The notes under the pieces were generated by a model. That model searched no databases. It saw nothing but the letters and a program-made list of their open reading frames with translations, and was not told the origin of the DNA. The position numbers and the translations under genes were made by a program. Below, one piece after another: positions 32,321 through 43,239 of a DNA stretch of 64,000 bases. Each line of letters opens with the position of its first letter. Positions within the stretch are counted from its first letter, which is position 1. The stretch is from positions 1,377,153 to 1,441,152 of the forward strand of contig NW_013171815.1 in assembly GCF_000151665.1 (NCBI RefSeq), given 5' to 3'. The stretch comes from Blastocystis hominis. Taxonomy: Eukaryota > Sar > Bigyra > Opalinata > Blastocystidae.

Positions 32321-35300
32321 TTAGAACAGTTGCCTTACTTCCTTAATTGATATATCTGGAGTTGGGTCTATAAAGTTTGTCAGGTCATCATAATTATCGC
32401 TTCCTGCTTCTTCCTTCAAGAGTTCGTTGATTGCAGGATTGCGATTATAAAGTCTTGGTTGGACTTTCCGCTTTTTGGGTGATAAAATCGATTCCCAATC
32501 AAACAGGGCGAGAAAAGCACCGCAAGAGGCGGAAAGATGATCATTTGCCCTTACTTTGATTGCGATTCGTTTGAGAGATGATCGAATCTTCTTCATCACT
32601 TTTATTGGGATCGTTTTCTCGTCACAATACTGATATATCGTAGTCAAAAGATCAATGGCTTCGAGTAATGCATCAGGGTGAGAAGGAAAAAGAGATTCAC
32701 AAAAGTAAAGAAATGGAAGAATTGGAGAATAATTAGAGTAGGAAAGGGATTTCCCCATACTTTCAACTACTTGATGAAAAACACTCCGATCCATCTCATT
32801 TTTCAGCAAAGAGAGCAGAAAGGGAAGAATAATATTAATAATTCCGATATAATCATCTTCGTTCAGAATTGGTGAAAGAGATTCAGTCAGGGATTGCTCA
32901 AATACAATTCGACAGTCCGATAAAGGAGCACATCGCAAGAGCATCTGAGTTAGCGCACTCGCGTTCGATGAATTTATATTCTGCATATAATACTTCCAGT
33001 AATCGGATTTATTCGGATTTCCTTTCCATGCTGCAATACTTTTCTCATGGTCTTGTTCTGCTACGAGAGAGTTTACAAATGGAACCATCGCCAATGGATT
33101 CTTTTCGATGAGATGGAACAGAAATGAATTGATCGGCTTGACTGGAATCATTTCTGGATGTTTTTCCAGAAGTTGGCAAAAGAGCGAATAATAAACTTCG
33201 ATCTGATGCTGCATTGAAAATCGTCGCTTCTACAAAGAATGATTCCTTTTTGGCTAAAAAAAACCCTACATTCCAACTCAACCCGTACAACTCCTTAATG
33301 GATTGAAGAGCATCATGATTTCGTTCAACCAGATCATTATATGGAATTGGTGGCATTGGCTTCGACAAAATATCGAATAAAGCATTAGCACATATCGAAG
33401 GATCGAGCTTGTTTGAATCAATGAATTCAAACAAGTACAAAAGAATAAGTGGATGACTTGAATGATGTAAAATATCAGAAAGAACAGGAGGGAACAGCAA
33501 TATGTTCTTGATTTCCTGGATTGACTTTTTATCTTTTATTCCAGCTTCTATCATCATAGCTATAAAGAGTGTGGAAATTGTAGATACATCCTTTGCTCCC
33601 AACAGCAATAGAAAAACGGCTGATATGGATACCTGCTTGAATAGAGAAAATAACGAGTCATCGGGTGCTTCAGTCTCAGTTGAAACTTCACGTTTGGATG
33701 GAGATCGATATTCAATTCCTAACTGTTGATTCAGACAGTTGTTCACCAAATTGTGGCAAGATTCAATCAATGCCGATGAATGGTATTGGGGATCATGTGC
33801 TGTTAAAAACAGTAGAGGTATGTACGATTCATCCGATCCCACCTTCTTGATAATGGCATGTAGCAAGCGACCAAAATGGGAATCACTTATACCAGTGGGT
33901 GGAATAGTATTTCTCAATACTTGCAAAACAAGGGGAGGATTGCAGAGTGCAGCATCTATCAGTTCCTCCTCCTCGATTGATAACGCACATGTCTCGGAAA
34001 CAGATTGACTCCAACTCAGCAGAACTACAAACAAGCGTTCTTTCAAATGTTGCGACAGAGATCCACGTAGACAAGTGGTAACTGCAGACAGACCACTATG
34101 CTGCAGCCAATGAGATAGAAACAAATCAACATATTCTTCACAAGGGCACAACTGAATTAACGGGATCATATAATGTGGCGAGATTTCATTGACGACTGAA
34201 AAAAAGGTGCACATCGACTGAAATTGCCAAGGTTTTCTCTCCTTTAATAGGATCTCAATAAACCGATAGATTAGTTCGTTCCGAGAACTCAATAAGTGTT
34301 GAACTAATGGTTGGTAACACGTAGAGGGGCACTGATCACCATGGAATAGATACACCAGAAACGCATCCAAATAGGGTATTTCTCGACTTTCAACTATGTC
34401 CTTTAAGTTCTGTAGAATTTCCTCTAAAGAACGATTGACTTGCTCAAACTCCAGAATATTAATTCCCAATAAAGGAAATGACTGAATTTGTTTGAGACCA
34501 TCTGCCCATTTACAATAGAACACCATACGAAATAGCAGCGATGCAGACGAAGTGCGCTTGTCAGAGAGAAGACATTGCACAATCCACTCGACGGAGCTTA
34601 TATCGCAAGGTATGCTTGATAAAAAAGAAAATACTGTATTGTCTGGAAGAGTTTCAAGAAGAGAGAGGACCGAAAACAGGGTAAACTTCGAATGGTTTCG
34701 TTCCAGAAGAATAAACAACGAATCAAGAACATCAAGCAGATCTTCTCCCAATGAGGCAGGTGCTGCCTGAAGTGCGTCCATTAGGACTTTATCATCAGTG
34801 CATTCTTCAATCGCAAATAATACAGAATCGTGGCATTTTGATCCAATGAGAAAGGGGCAGCACTACAACAATAAGATTAAAAGAAACTATTATTACAATG
34901 GAATATAAAGAAGAGTAGCAGCGAAGAAATCCACTTAATATAGGGAGAAAACAGGAATGCCCAACTCCTTGCTTCAAGAGTTCGAGCTGAACATCTGAAA
35001 AAGCGATTTTTTCATCAGATACATTGAAGTAGACGTTGACTGCGAACAGTTCATACAGTTTCCTTGTTTGAATCTCTGTAGCAACAGGAGAAATGATAAT
35101 CTGCTTATCAAGCAAGCAATACAATTACAGATAAAATTCCTTGTAGTAGAAGCGGAACATCTTCAACCCAGATCGCCTGAATAGTAAATCCAGACAACAA
35201 CTCATCAATGTCCTCAGCTTTTGTTATTTGTGAGCAAGCAAACGCATGGAGTAGTTTGTTTCTCTACACAAATCAGATCTTTTCCCTTAGTAAAACATCA

Positions 35301-35347
35301 AAGTACTGCCCCTTTGTGTTTTCTCGATACGCAGATAACAATGACAT
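32321..35347 (-). CDS. Large alpha-helical (HEAT-like) protein of unknown family
   Basis: Five exons; introns of 33, 28 (or 25), 34 and 25 nt all keep phase and give about 968 codons from ATG 35347 (MSLLSAYREN). The sequence is nearly all amphipathic helices with Leu periodicity (LLDVLDSLFILLERNHSKF, FLSSIPCDISSVEWIVQCLL), as in HEAT/ARM scaffolds. The C-terminal 60 residues switch to a basic then acidic tail (SPKKRKVQPRLYNRNPAINE and DNYDDLTNFID). The tail loosely recalls large nuclear scaffolds such as Integrator subunits, but I cannot name it. The gene is AT-rich. It converges on nitroreductase 2. Confidence 0.65.
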
Positions 35348-35406
35348 CGATTTCCAATACTAGTTGAATTATTCGAACTCCGCTTCAAACTAATCTTTAT
35401 TCTGAA

Positions 35407-36488
35407 ATGTCACTTCATATTTTACGTCATAAGAAATGGCATGTCTGGAACCAAGATAACGAGGACATCTTTACGCGTGATGAAAACGCTTTTATGGAGA
35501 AAGTGGAGGCAGAAGAAAAACAGCAACGGATGGCAGATATGGAAAGTAGAATCCAACAAATGAAAGCTCAAAGAGGAATAAAGCTAGAAAGAACACATCC
35601 TATTGATAGTTCGTGTTGCATATCTTTTAACATACTAGATCCGATGGATATTCCGATTACGGCGGGTAATAGGGACCCAATAATGCAGGCGGGAGCTGAT
35701 GTCAGTTTTTCGGGAAACAAGGAATATGAAGTATAAAAATGTAATTTACATCAGGTGTAGGACGAGGACTTGCAGAAAAAGCTGAAAGATATTCAAGCCT
35801 TAAAAGTGCCTATCTGGAAGTTGAAGCCAACTGAACTTCCTCAGAAACCGTGGTATGCTGAAGATCTGTCCTTGAAGCGTGCGCGAAATGGGAAGCTCCT
35901 GGATGAGGTTGGGGCGAAAAAGCAGGAGGAAAATGAAGCCAAGCTCAAAGAAATGTATGATCCGCTTCGAGTAGGATTATTTATTGCGGTTTATGCTTCA
36001 GGATATACAGACCCAAGCTGGAAAACAAAAGCAAATGCAAGAATCTGCTCAGCCTTCTGTTTCTCTCCCTGAAGAAGAACGGGATGTACTCAAGTCGCGA
36101 GTGCTTCAACAACCATCCGATATTCAAGCTCCGAAAGTCACAGTTACTACATCCATTTCTTCCTCTGTCTATACACAACCGCACCGTCATCGCCATGAAC
36201 ATCGTCATCACCATCATAGCCACAGTCAAAGTCAAAGTCAAAGTCAAAGTCAAAGTCATAGCCACAGCCATAGCCATAGCCATAGCCATAGCCGTCATAG
36301 TCATAACCATAACCATAACCACAACCACAGTCATGAAAAGAATAGTAACGCAATCATCACATCGATAGATGATGCTCTTTCTCTCAAGAGAGAAAAGGAA
36401 ATGCAACGACTGCGGGAAGAACGATTGAAACGCGAAACCGAAGAGAGAAAACGGACAACCGCTCTCCTCATCCAACATCTCAAACAAT
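35407..36488 (+). CDS. LENG1: LENG1-like spliceosome-associated protein with His/Ser-rich insert, no encoded stop
   Basis: Three exons with 30- and 31-nt introns give 340 codons plus one T. The N-terminal CIR_N-type segment (MSLHILRHKKWHVWNQDNED) with a coiled coil, then GNKEYE, PWYAEDL and DPLR, and the C-terminal helix REERLKRETEERKRTTALL, follow the human LENG1 order. Unlike LENG1, a His/Ser/Gln block sits in the middle (HRHRHEHRHHHHSHSQSQ, then HSHSH and HNHNH repeats). The frame has no stop before the signal: CAA-T, then CCAC, then TGTTTGTA, so poly(A) after T makes TAA. Without that, translation would run 88 nt into the convergent PSMA5 gene. Confidence 0.75.
36220..36335 (+). repeat. 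Tandem coding hexamers (agtcaa, agccat, aaccat) in the LENG1 gene
   Basis: Runs of agtcaa (Ser-Gln), agccat (Ser-His) and aaccat (Asn-His) hexamers follow one another. All are in one frame, giving (SQ)n, (SH)n and (NH)n. This is an expanded low-complexity tract with a possible metal-binding character. Confidence 0.9.
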
Positions 36489-36512
36489 CCACTGTTTGTA
36501 ACAAACACAGCA
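36488..36512. terminator. Shared palindromic poly(A) element of convergent LENG1 and PSMA5
   Basis: The 15-mer tgtttgtaacaaaca (36493..36507) reads as TGTTTGTA on the plus strand and TGTTTGTT on the minus strand. On the plus strand LENG1 ends CAA-T with four nt before the motif. On the minus strand PSMA5 ends AAT-TG with three nt (ctg) before it. Both genes would obtain their stop codon from the same 25 bp. Confidence 0.7.
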
Positions 36513-37467
36513 ATTCAACAAGTTCAGACACTGCTCTACCTCCTGGTCATTGTACAGCTTGTATCCTGACTCTGTGATCGTCGCAACATCGATATTATTG
36601 CTCGTAATCGCATCCTTCATAACCTGTTTGAGCGTGGACAGTGCGATTTTGATTCCTTCTTGCAAACTGAGATTCTACATAAGAGTGCCGTTACCATCGC
36701 TACAGGCTTATACAGGTCTTTTAGCATATCAGTAGCACCCTCGCAACCCGCACCGATACTAACAGCCTTGTACTCCGTGTAGGTCCCAGATAAGTCGGTA
36801 AGGAATCTATCCATCGAGTTCTATCATATCTGCAAACAATTGGAAGCCGTATTTCTTCGTGTAACCGCCGATCAGAAGAGCTACGCCGAATGGTCGTGAC
36901 TACGGTAAACAAGGTCCAGAAAGAAAACCATCTTTGTATTGTCATCTTCTCCAAACGACAACATGATTTCCGAAAGTGACTGGGCGATACTCTCCGTCTG
37001 TGCATAACAATAGAAACAAACAGACTACACTTATAGGCTCACCGTAGTTAAAATAGTGGTTAGCAGCATTTACTCTAGCATTGTCAATCAGCGTGATTCC
37101 ATCCGCCACAAGACCGCTCATGGCAGCCCCGATATGATGATCAATCTCCATGATCTTTATTACACTACAACAGCAAACCCAGCGTTACGTCTTACCTGGA
37201 AGGCACAATCAACTTGCTCGTCAATCTCTTTTCAACTGCAAGAACGATTCCTTCTTTAGTATTAATGCCGATTGCTGTAGAACCTAACTATTCGGTTACA
37301 GCCGTTCACCAACCAAGAACCTTAATCGATTCGATAGCATATTCCACCTGAAAAAGACGTCCTTCAGGAGAATAGGTATTTACACCGTGATCATACTCAG
37401 TTCTATACCATGGTTAGATATTGCTCGCACACACAATTTACAAGACTCATTACTTGGAAAGATACAT
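36511..37467 (-). CDS. PSMA5: 20S proteasome subunit alpha-5, no encoded stop
   Basis: Eight exons (introns 51, 33, 31, 31, 29, 31 and 29 nt) give 240 codons plus TG, the normal alpha-5 length. The alpha signature is [20 protein letters not shown]; then [58 protein letters not shown] and [16 protein letters not shown] follow. It lies in the outer ring of the 20S core and is catalytically inactive. The predicted end ...CLNLLN-TG becomes TGA by polyadenylation; the genomic frame otherwise runs on to TGA at 36480. The first intron (51 nt, after MYLSK) is longer than usual here. Confidence 0.9.
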
Positions 37468-37534
37468 CTGAAATGAATCTGATTGAAAAGAGAAGAACAA
37501 CAAATCGACCGAATTTTTGGAAAACAAACAGCTC

Positions 37535-37966
37535 TCAAGTAGATTGTGTGTTACCCTCTGATACTAAAAACTTTTGCAATCTAGAAGCAGCCATACGATA
37601 AAGCTGAAAATTGAAATTGCGAAGACCTCGAAAGATGAAGCCATCCATCCATATATTCTACAAAAAAGTGCTACTCCCTGAAAATGAACATTTTCATCCT
37701 TGTTATGAAGCTCACCTAACACCTCAATATAATGATAGTTTAAATAGTCCAGATTGAATTCCCCCATAATATGTACATTGTAAACTATTTCATCTTGAGA
37801 GAAAATGAGAATTGAACCTTTCAGGTCATGAACACTACAGGAGAGATAATAGAAAGCGACAGTACGATCCAACAATACGGATACGTTGATTGTCAAGCGA
37901 TGGATCATGAAGTTGATTTGCCAGAACGATTCGAGCATATCCATATCCAGGATCCCTTCGAATCAT
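37535..37966 (-). CDS. TEN1: TEN1-like OB-fold protein (CST telomere complex candidate)
   Basis: Three exons with 31- and 32-nt introns give 122 codons, the size of human TEN1. Segments match the TEN1 pattern: LANQLHDPSLDNQRIRIVGS, VHDLKGSILIFSQDE, GEFNLDYLNYHYIEVLGELH, then IWMDGFIFRGLRNFNFQLYR and a C-terminal helix ASRLQKFL. CST (CTC1-STN1-TEN1) binds single-stranded DNA and directs polymerase alpha fill-in at telomeres. An RPA3-type small OB fold is the main alternative. TGA is followed by GAGC and TGTTTGTT. The start ATG at 37966 has no strong support and an upstream exon is possible. Confidence 0.55.
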
Positions 37967-38155
37967 GTATGCTTCTCACTTTGTTAACAAGATTTTTGAA
38001 TTTTGGAAAACTGTATGTGATGCACCAGTCTCTTTCTCTCTCCCATAAAACACTGTGTCTGTTCAACGAACTTTCACAGCTGAATGTCATTATCGCTTGA
38101 AACAAACAGCAAATACATAATAAATAAATGAAGAAGCATGTATTAACAAACGGGC

Positions 38156-40284
38156 TTACTTGGGAGTAATAAACGGAAGACTAATAACATTCAAAGCAAG
38201 CAAGATTTCAATAATTAAAAAGACAGTGTAAAGGATGAATAAGTAGTATCCATGTCCTTTCGTGAACCGGAACTTATTCAAAGGCACCAAAATGATCGAG
38301 CTAATAATCGATAGTAAAAGGAAAATAAAGGTCAAGTTCAGGTTGGCGGTGTCCTCACCCAGAGTCGCCGTTCCCCTACCCATCATCCTTCTTCTCCCTC
38401 ACCCCTACGTTCGGATGCAGCAAACAGTGAGCGAAACGCCCATTCCGACAAGCAGATTAAACATGGGAGCTAGACATCAACGCACTCTCCGCTTCACCCA
38501 CAGGCAAACACGCCACCAATCGCCATCTGCGGATATCCCTGACGAGCCAACGAGGTGTCCGCCACCAAGTCGCCGAGCGAGTTGCCCCAGGCGAGCACCG
38601 TCAAACCCAGAATCACCGGAGAGATGTTCAGCATCAGACCCAGCGCGTTGAGCAGACTGACCAGCTCGTTGGCGATGGTAGAGATCCAGAGAACGGACAG
38701 CACGAAGCCCACCAGGATCAGAATGGCGAGATACCAGCCCTTGGGCGGCTCCTCGAACCGCGTGAAGAAGATATTGCCGAGCAGCAGAATGATGGAGACA
38801 ATCAGAACGAATGCCCACAGAGGGAAGGAGGCGAAGATGGGAGCGCCGAGATCCACTGCGATCGAGCGAACACAAAACGCCTACTGGAAGTGAAGTAGCA
38901 GAGCGCGAAGGGAGCGCCGAAGGAAGTCATCAGAATCCAGTACTTGTTCCATCGGTCATCGTCCACTACGGGACACGTGACGTCTCGCAGAATCGTGAAC
39001 GGATATTCGAAAACATAAATAATCTTTCCGAAAACGCTCAGCGAGCAGAACTCTTTCCAAGCATGGCCCCACAGCTCCTTGACCGATTTGTGATTGAAGT
39101 TGTCCTTGATCTCTTCCTCGGCCTTCAAAAGAATCGACTCCAGCTCCACATGCGGACTTTGCTTCTGGATCAGCTCCTACTCATCAGAAACCCAACACAT
39201 CGAAAACCTTAATCATCAGATCAGTAGGCTCTCCCTTCCGCTTTGCCTCGACGATCGCACTGATCTGCATTCCCGTTCCTTCCTTTCCATCGTAGGAAGG
39301 AGAAGGCGAGAACAAGTCTTGCGACTTCACAAGAAGAGGCTCATCAAGCAGCTTCATCTACGTCTCATTGTCCCCAGAAACGACACACAGAAGCATCCAT
39401 ATTCTTTTTTTCCTTTTCAGCTTCCTTTTCAGCTTCCTCTTCACCCTTGGCCTGCGACTTGGCTTTCGGACTCACGAACACAAACACGATATACACAATG
39501 TAGAGTACAATGAAGCCCAAAGCTTCCCAAAGCTTGATTCTCGAGTCGAAAAAGACGCAGATGAGGTAAATAATGCATACCAAGTAGAACAAACTATCAC
39601 GAATATATGCACGACGGTTGACGACACAGTCAGAGAAGACTGCCACACAACCGGCGACAATCGAGGTGACAAACATACCAGCGCCAACATTTGCACCCAC
39701 ACCAATCTCTGTGTTACCCGAAAACACAGCGATAATCAAGGAAAACACATCAGGAGAACCATTGCCAAAAGCGAGGAACGTCACTCCCGCAATGCTTGGA
39801 GGAATATGCAGCTTCTCGACAATGGAGTCCATGATAAGACAAAAGTAGTTATCGGCAGTCGATGCCAGAAGAGATAGCAATAACACCAAAATAATCACCC
39901 AGAGGATAGAAAGCCATACGCGTGCCTTTTCCGGGCTGCAGTTTTGAAGATATCTCACATCAAAGATCAAGAAAACACATACAGATAATTGATATAATTG
40001 GCCTGATCGGTGCAGCCAACCTCCTCGCACTCGTAGCGCTCCTAAAAATCAAAAAATCTTGGAAAACGCACCATAATCTCATAGGCACAAGTGTCGTTCT
40101 CCTCTAATAGCAAAAAGGGATTTTGAAGGCTGTCCGCTAATTCAGTGGAGTTCTTTTTCCCAGGTAAGAAAAAGCCTATGGAACTCAAAAAAACACCATA
40201 AGACTCACCTGAGGACATGCATAAAGCAACAACTACGATTCCATAAACAATTGCTCGAGATAATTTGTGTGTCGAGGTCATCAT
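38156..40284 (-). CDS. Cation/Ca2+ exchanger of the NCLX/CCX type
   Basis: Nine exons with 29-33 nt introns sum to 626 codons. A hydrophobic leader (IVYGIVVVALCMSSG) and a Cys-containing luminal segment (RYECEEVGCTDQANYINY) precede two exchanger repeats. Alpha-1 has STADNYFCLIMDSIVEKLHI and SIAGVTFLAFGNGSPDVFS; alpha-2 has ISPVILGLTVLAWGNSLGDL, with GNG/GNSxxD ion-site residues intact. A charged cytosolic loop (AKGEEEAEKEAEKEKKNMDA) separates them. This layout is that of SLC8B1/NCLX and plant CCX proteins: Na+(K+)/Ca2+ exchange across an organelle or plasma membrane. TAA is followed by CGTTTGTT. Confidence 0.9.
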
Positions 40285-40323
40285 AAGATATTATGGGTGA
40301 GTCATCTGCTCAGAAAAATAGGA

Positions 40324-40398
40324 ATTTGGTTCACCCAACCAGCTCCCCAAATTCGGGTTCACCCAATCAACCTTCCCGATTTGGGTTCACCCAATCAA
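40324..40398. repeat. 28-bp minisatellite, about 2.6 copies
   Basis: ttcacccaa recurs at 40330, 40358 and 40386 with a 28-bp period. The units differ at several positions. It fills the space between the exchanger start and the membrane-protein end, just past that gene's poly(A) motif. Confidence 0.85.
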
Positions 40399-40416
40399 AA
40401 AAGAATCTTGTGTCAT

Positions 40417-40429
40417 AACAAACACCACA
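40417..40429 (-). terminator. Poly(A) site and created TGA, type I membrane protein
   Basis: On the minus strand ATT-TG is followed by TGG and TGTTTGTT (40424..40417). Poly(A) after TG makes TGA. Otherwise the frame runs into the 28-bp minisatellite. Confidence 0.65.
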
Positions 40430-41218
40430 AATTGTTCCATAATTCGGAACAGACACAGCATGAGAAGTAATCGAACGCCCATCCAGGCGTCTCTGCTTTA
40501 CTGCTTGGAGAACATACACAATAATCGCACCAAACAAGCAAAGCACCAAAACACAAAGCACAATAGTTCCGAGCGGAATCGACGTGAAATGAGACTTCGT
40601 TCCGACACTCATCAAAACACCTTCCGGAACGGAGTCGGAAACAGAATGTGTTAAGGGTACTTGAAGAGTGTTCCCCGGCGTTGTTTCTTGAAGGGATTCC
40701 ACTTCGGCTTCTGGAGCAGCAGTGATCAGCTCTTGTAGAGGCGAGAGAATCGCGGAATTGCTAACACAGCGGATTCCTCTACTTTATAATCCGTAGCCAA
40801 CCAAACCTCATTTGGTACCACTTCCCTTCCACCATAGAAGGTTCACAAGTCATATTCATACGTTTCTGAAAATTGGAAAGATCGTTAATCCGCAACAAAG
40901 ACTGGTTAATCATACGCTCGCTTTCCTCTGCTATCCTGAGGGTAAGACAAACCATGATCAGTTACGTATTCATGATACGAAACACTTCACTAAAAGGGTC
41001 ATCATCACCAAAGAATTGACGAACTTGCATCTTGTGCACTTTGTCAGAGCCCTGCCGTAACATATCTACAATCGATCATTCTTCGTTCACGTACACTGCT
41101 TATCTCTCTCATAAAGATTCAGTATCGGGTCGGAAAGCATCCAGCGTGGTCCCATGAAAGGGACTTCCTGAGCCATAATCACAGTACAGATTGCCAAATA
41201 AATTAGCAAGAAAGTCAT
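40428..41218 (-). CDS. Type I membrane protein of unknown family, no encoded stop
   Basis: Four exons with 29-, 30- and 28-nt introns give 234 codons plus TG. A signal peptide (MTFLLIYLAICTVIMAQEV) is followed by a luminal region with a helical stretch (EVFRIMNTIAEESERMINQS), one Cys pair (MTCEPSM and IRCVSN) and N-glycosylation sequons. Then come a Ser/Thr/Pro stretch, a TM helix (PLGTIVLCVLVLCLFGAIIV) and a basic tail (KQRRLDGRSITSHAVSVPNY). The size and layout are p24-like, but I see no GOLD hallmarks. The created stop leaves ...PNYGTI at the end. Confidence 0.6.
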
Positions 41219-41312
41219 GTCAATATTTGCCTTGTTACACTGATAAGTAAAACCTGCTTAGTTAAAAAAAAGATGGAGTTTGGCATTCAACATACTTTTA
41301 TTTTTGACATAA

Positions 41313-42535
41313 ATGCAAGAATTACGAAATGCTATTTCACTGATGAGTGCTGCAGCGACGGAGAGTAACTTTGGATCCCCAATAGGTGACATCCCCAGTC
41401 AAGAGGCCACAGAATCGCAATCTGAGGAATATCAGCTTTCGAAGGAAAACAGCATTAATGGAGAACCTCCCCGTTGACTTTAACGATGGTTTGTGATTGT
41501 AGGACTTCCTCTTCCAAAAGAAATGTCAAAATCAAAGTCTCTGTTGTACAATGAGTTGAAAGCAAGGAATGTTGATCCCGATTTTGCAACGTATGCAATT
41601 CGTTGGATTAACCAGGTAGAACGTCAACAGGCAATTCTCATATTTTGCGATGGGGATGTACTCTTACTATTCTTGGTAGTGAAAGTCAAATATCCATATC
41701 TCCTGTTTTTAAAGGGAAAAAGGATGCTGAGCAAGTATTTTCGCTCACAGTTAGATATATATAGGCTGTTTGTTACATCGCGCGCGAAATCGGAATCGAC
41801 AATCTGCTCAAGGAGAAGGTCATTTATAAAGCCAACATGGAGAAGGATCTAGCTCTTCTCCGAAAACTGCACGAAGAAGAGGGTAATGACTGGAACACCC
41901 TGGTGAAGAACTCATACACCAACACTCCCTCAAACAAGAGCCAAACTCAGAACTCCTCCGTCGAGTCGGCTCAGTACTACCGAAGCGTTTTAAACCCTGA
42001 GAATTCCCAGTCCTCCATCACTTCGGGCGTCATGCCCCTTCCTTTCCACTTCCCGATCATTTCGAACAATTCTCTAGACATCGTGACGGAATCTTGCTCT
42101 CTCTGCATGCAGAGCATCACACCGGTAAGTCTGATCAACCTCGATCAGAGCTAGCAACGATTCATCTTCGCGTTCGGAAGTCTGAATGGCTGGAACAGTT
42201 CTTGGAGCAGCAACCTCGCTAGCTGCATCAGCATGAAGGGATTGGTGATCTGTTCCACGCAAGAAGTGTTTGAGATGGTCAAGCAAGTGATCAATGACAG
42301 TCCCGACCTCCAAAAGAGCTGTCAGATATGCACCTGTGTCGAAGAGGTGCCGCCCAATCCGATCTGCTGTATGCTGCTCGTGGAGCATTTGCAACAGGCG
42401 AATTTGAACGCGGTGTTTCCGAAGGAGCGACCGTTGCTGATTGTGGATAACTCGAACGAGTGGGACACCACCTGGCAGCTGATGCTGTACTTCCCCACGT
42501 TCCATATTGCGAGTAGAGGTGGAGGGGAGAGGTGA
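41313..42535 (+). CDS. Hypothetical protein with possible dsRBD-like segment
   Basis: Five exons; introns of 30, 29, 30 and 30 nt bring all segments into one frame of 367 codons. The N-terminal 60 residues are polar. A middle part (LLYNELKARNVDPDFATYAI and CTLTILGSESQISISPVFKG followed by KKDAEQAVCYIARE) resembles the C-terminal half of a double-stranded-RNA-binding domain, where GKKxAxxxAA follows the last strand. The C-terminal half has several Cys pairs (SCSLCMQS, CQICTCVEEVPPNPICC) without a clear zinc pattern. Function unknown. A GCTGTTTGTAAAT element 150 nt behind the TGA is its likely poly(A) signal. Confidence 0.5.
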
Positions 42536-42845
42536 GATGTAGGTTTCTGCCTATTCACAAGCTTGACGAACTCTCCTTTTGTTAAGATCGGTGCGCTGCG
42601 AGATGTATATAACTGTGACCTCATCACAAGAATATAATTATGTATTTGAATAATTAAAAGAAAAATAATATTTTGGATGATTTGCTGTTTGTAAATAAAA
42701 AAAAAGACATAATAATAATATTTTTTACAAAGGAACGAACAAGATCTGTCTATTCAGTAAGACCGAGTTCAAGAAAGTCGACTCTTTGGTGTCAAACAAA
42801 CAACACTTTCTAAGATCGTATTTCCAAGCGGCAAGCATTTCCAAA
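42536..42845. other. Convergent AT-rich intergenic region
   Basis: 310 bp between two convergent genes, with one poly(A)-type motif for each strand (plus at about 42685, minus at about 42795 near tgttgtttgtttg). Nothing else is seen. Confidence 0.6.
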
Positions 42846-43239
42846 TTAGTTATCGATCTTCTTAAGCATAATACCTACGTTTTACACAGTCCAAACAAAA
42901 ACCTACCAGGAGGAAGAGTCTTGGCCAGTTTCTCAGCCTTATTCGCATCCTTAACGACGAGAGTGTACAAGTACTACTTATTAATGAGTGTAACCAATAA
43001 ATACCTTGCTGCATCGCACCTTGAACTTGGTCTCGCCGGATTTATTCTTCTTAATCTTGATCACTACACAAATTACCCAAAGCAACGATTAATACTAGAA
43101 GCATCCTTTCTTCTTGCCGCAGTGATGAATTCACGAACGTCCTTAATTTCCTTGGGCTACACAGACCGTTAGTTCTTAATTACGATTATTTTCACAAAAT
43201 CTCATTTCCCGTTGATACAAAGCTCGTGGCACTTACCAT
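42846..43239 (-). CDS. RPL38: 60S ribosomal protein eL38
   Basis: Five exons give 72 residues: M|PKEIKDVREFITAARRKDAS, MIKIKKNKSGETKFKVRCSK, YLYTLVVKDANKAEKLAKTL and PPGIMLKKIDN. Length and sequence fit eL38. The first exon is only the ATG (43239..43237) and is separated by an 80-nt GT-AG intron (43236..43157), much longer than the other three here (32, 31 and 32 nt). A 28-codon ORF (MSSHSKDCKYTLEKNELVVG) lies just upstream at about 43422..43336 on the same strand; it may be 5' leader or a separate tiny gene. Confidence 0.92.

Noticed and set aside
40324-40398. Short direct repeats resembling a CRISPR fragment
   Set aside because: The units are contiguous (28-bp period with no unique spacers) and lie in a eukaryotic intergenic region; it is a minisatellite.
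41600-41690. Frameshift in the gene at 41313-42535
   Set aside because: A 29-nt GT-AG intron (GTTGG...CAACAG) in phase 1 joins both sides and makes the CDS divisible by three.
43157-43236. snoRNA inside the long RPL38 intron
   Set aside because: No convincing C (RTGATGA) and D (CTGA) pair with terminal stem, and no H/ACA hairpins.
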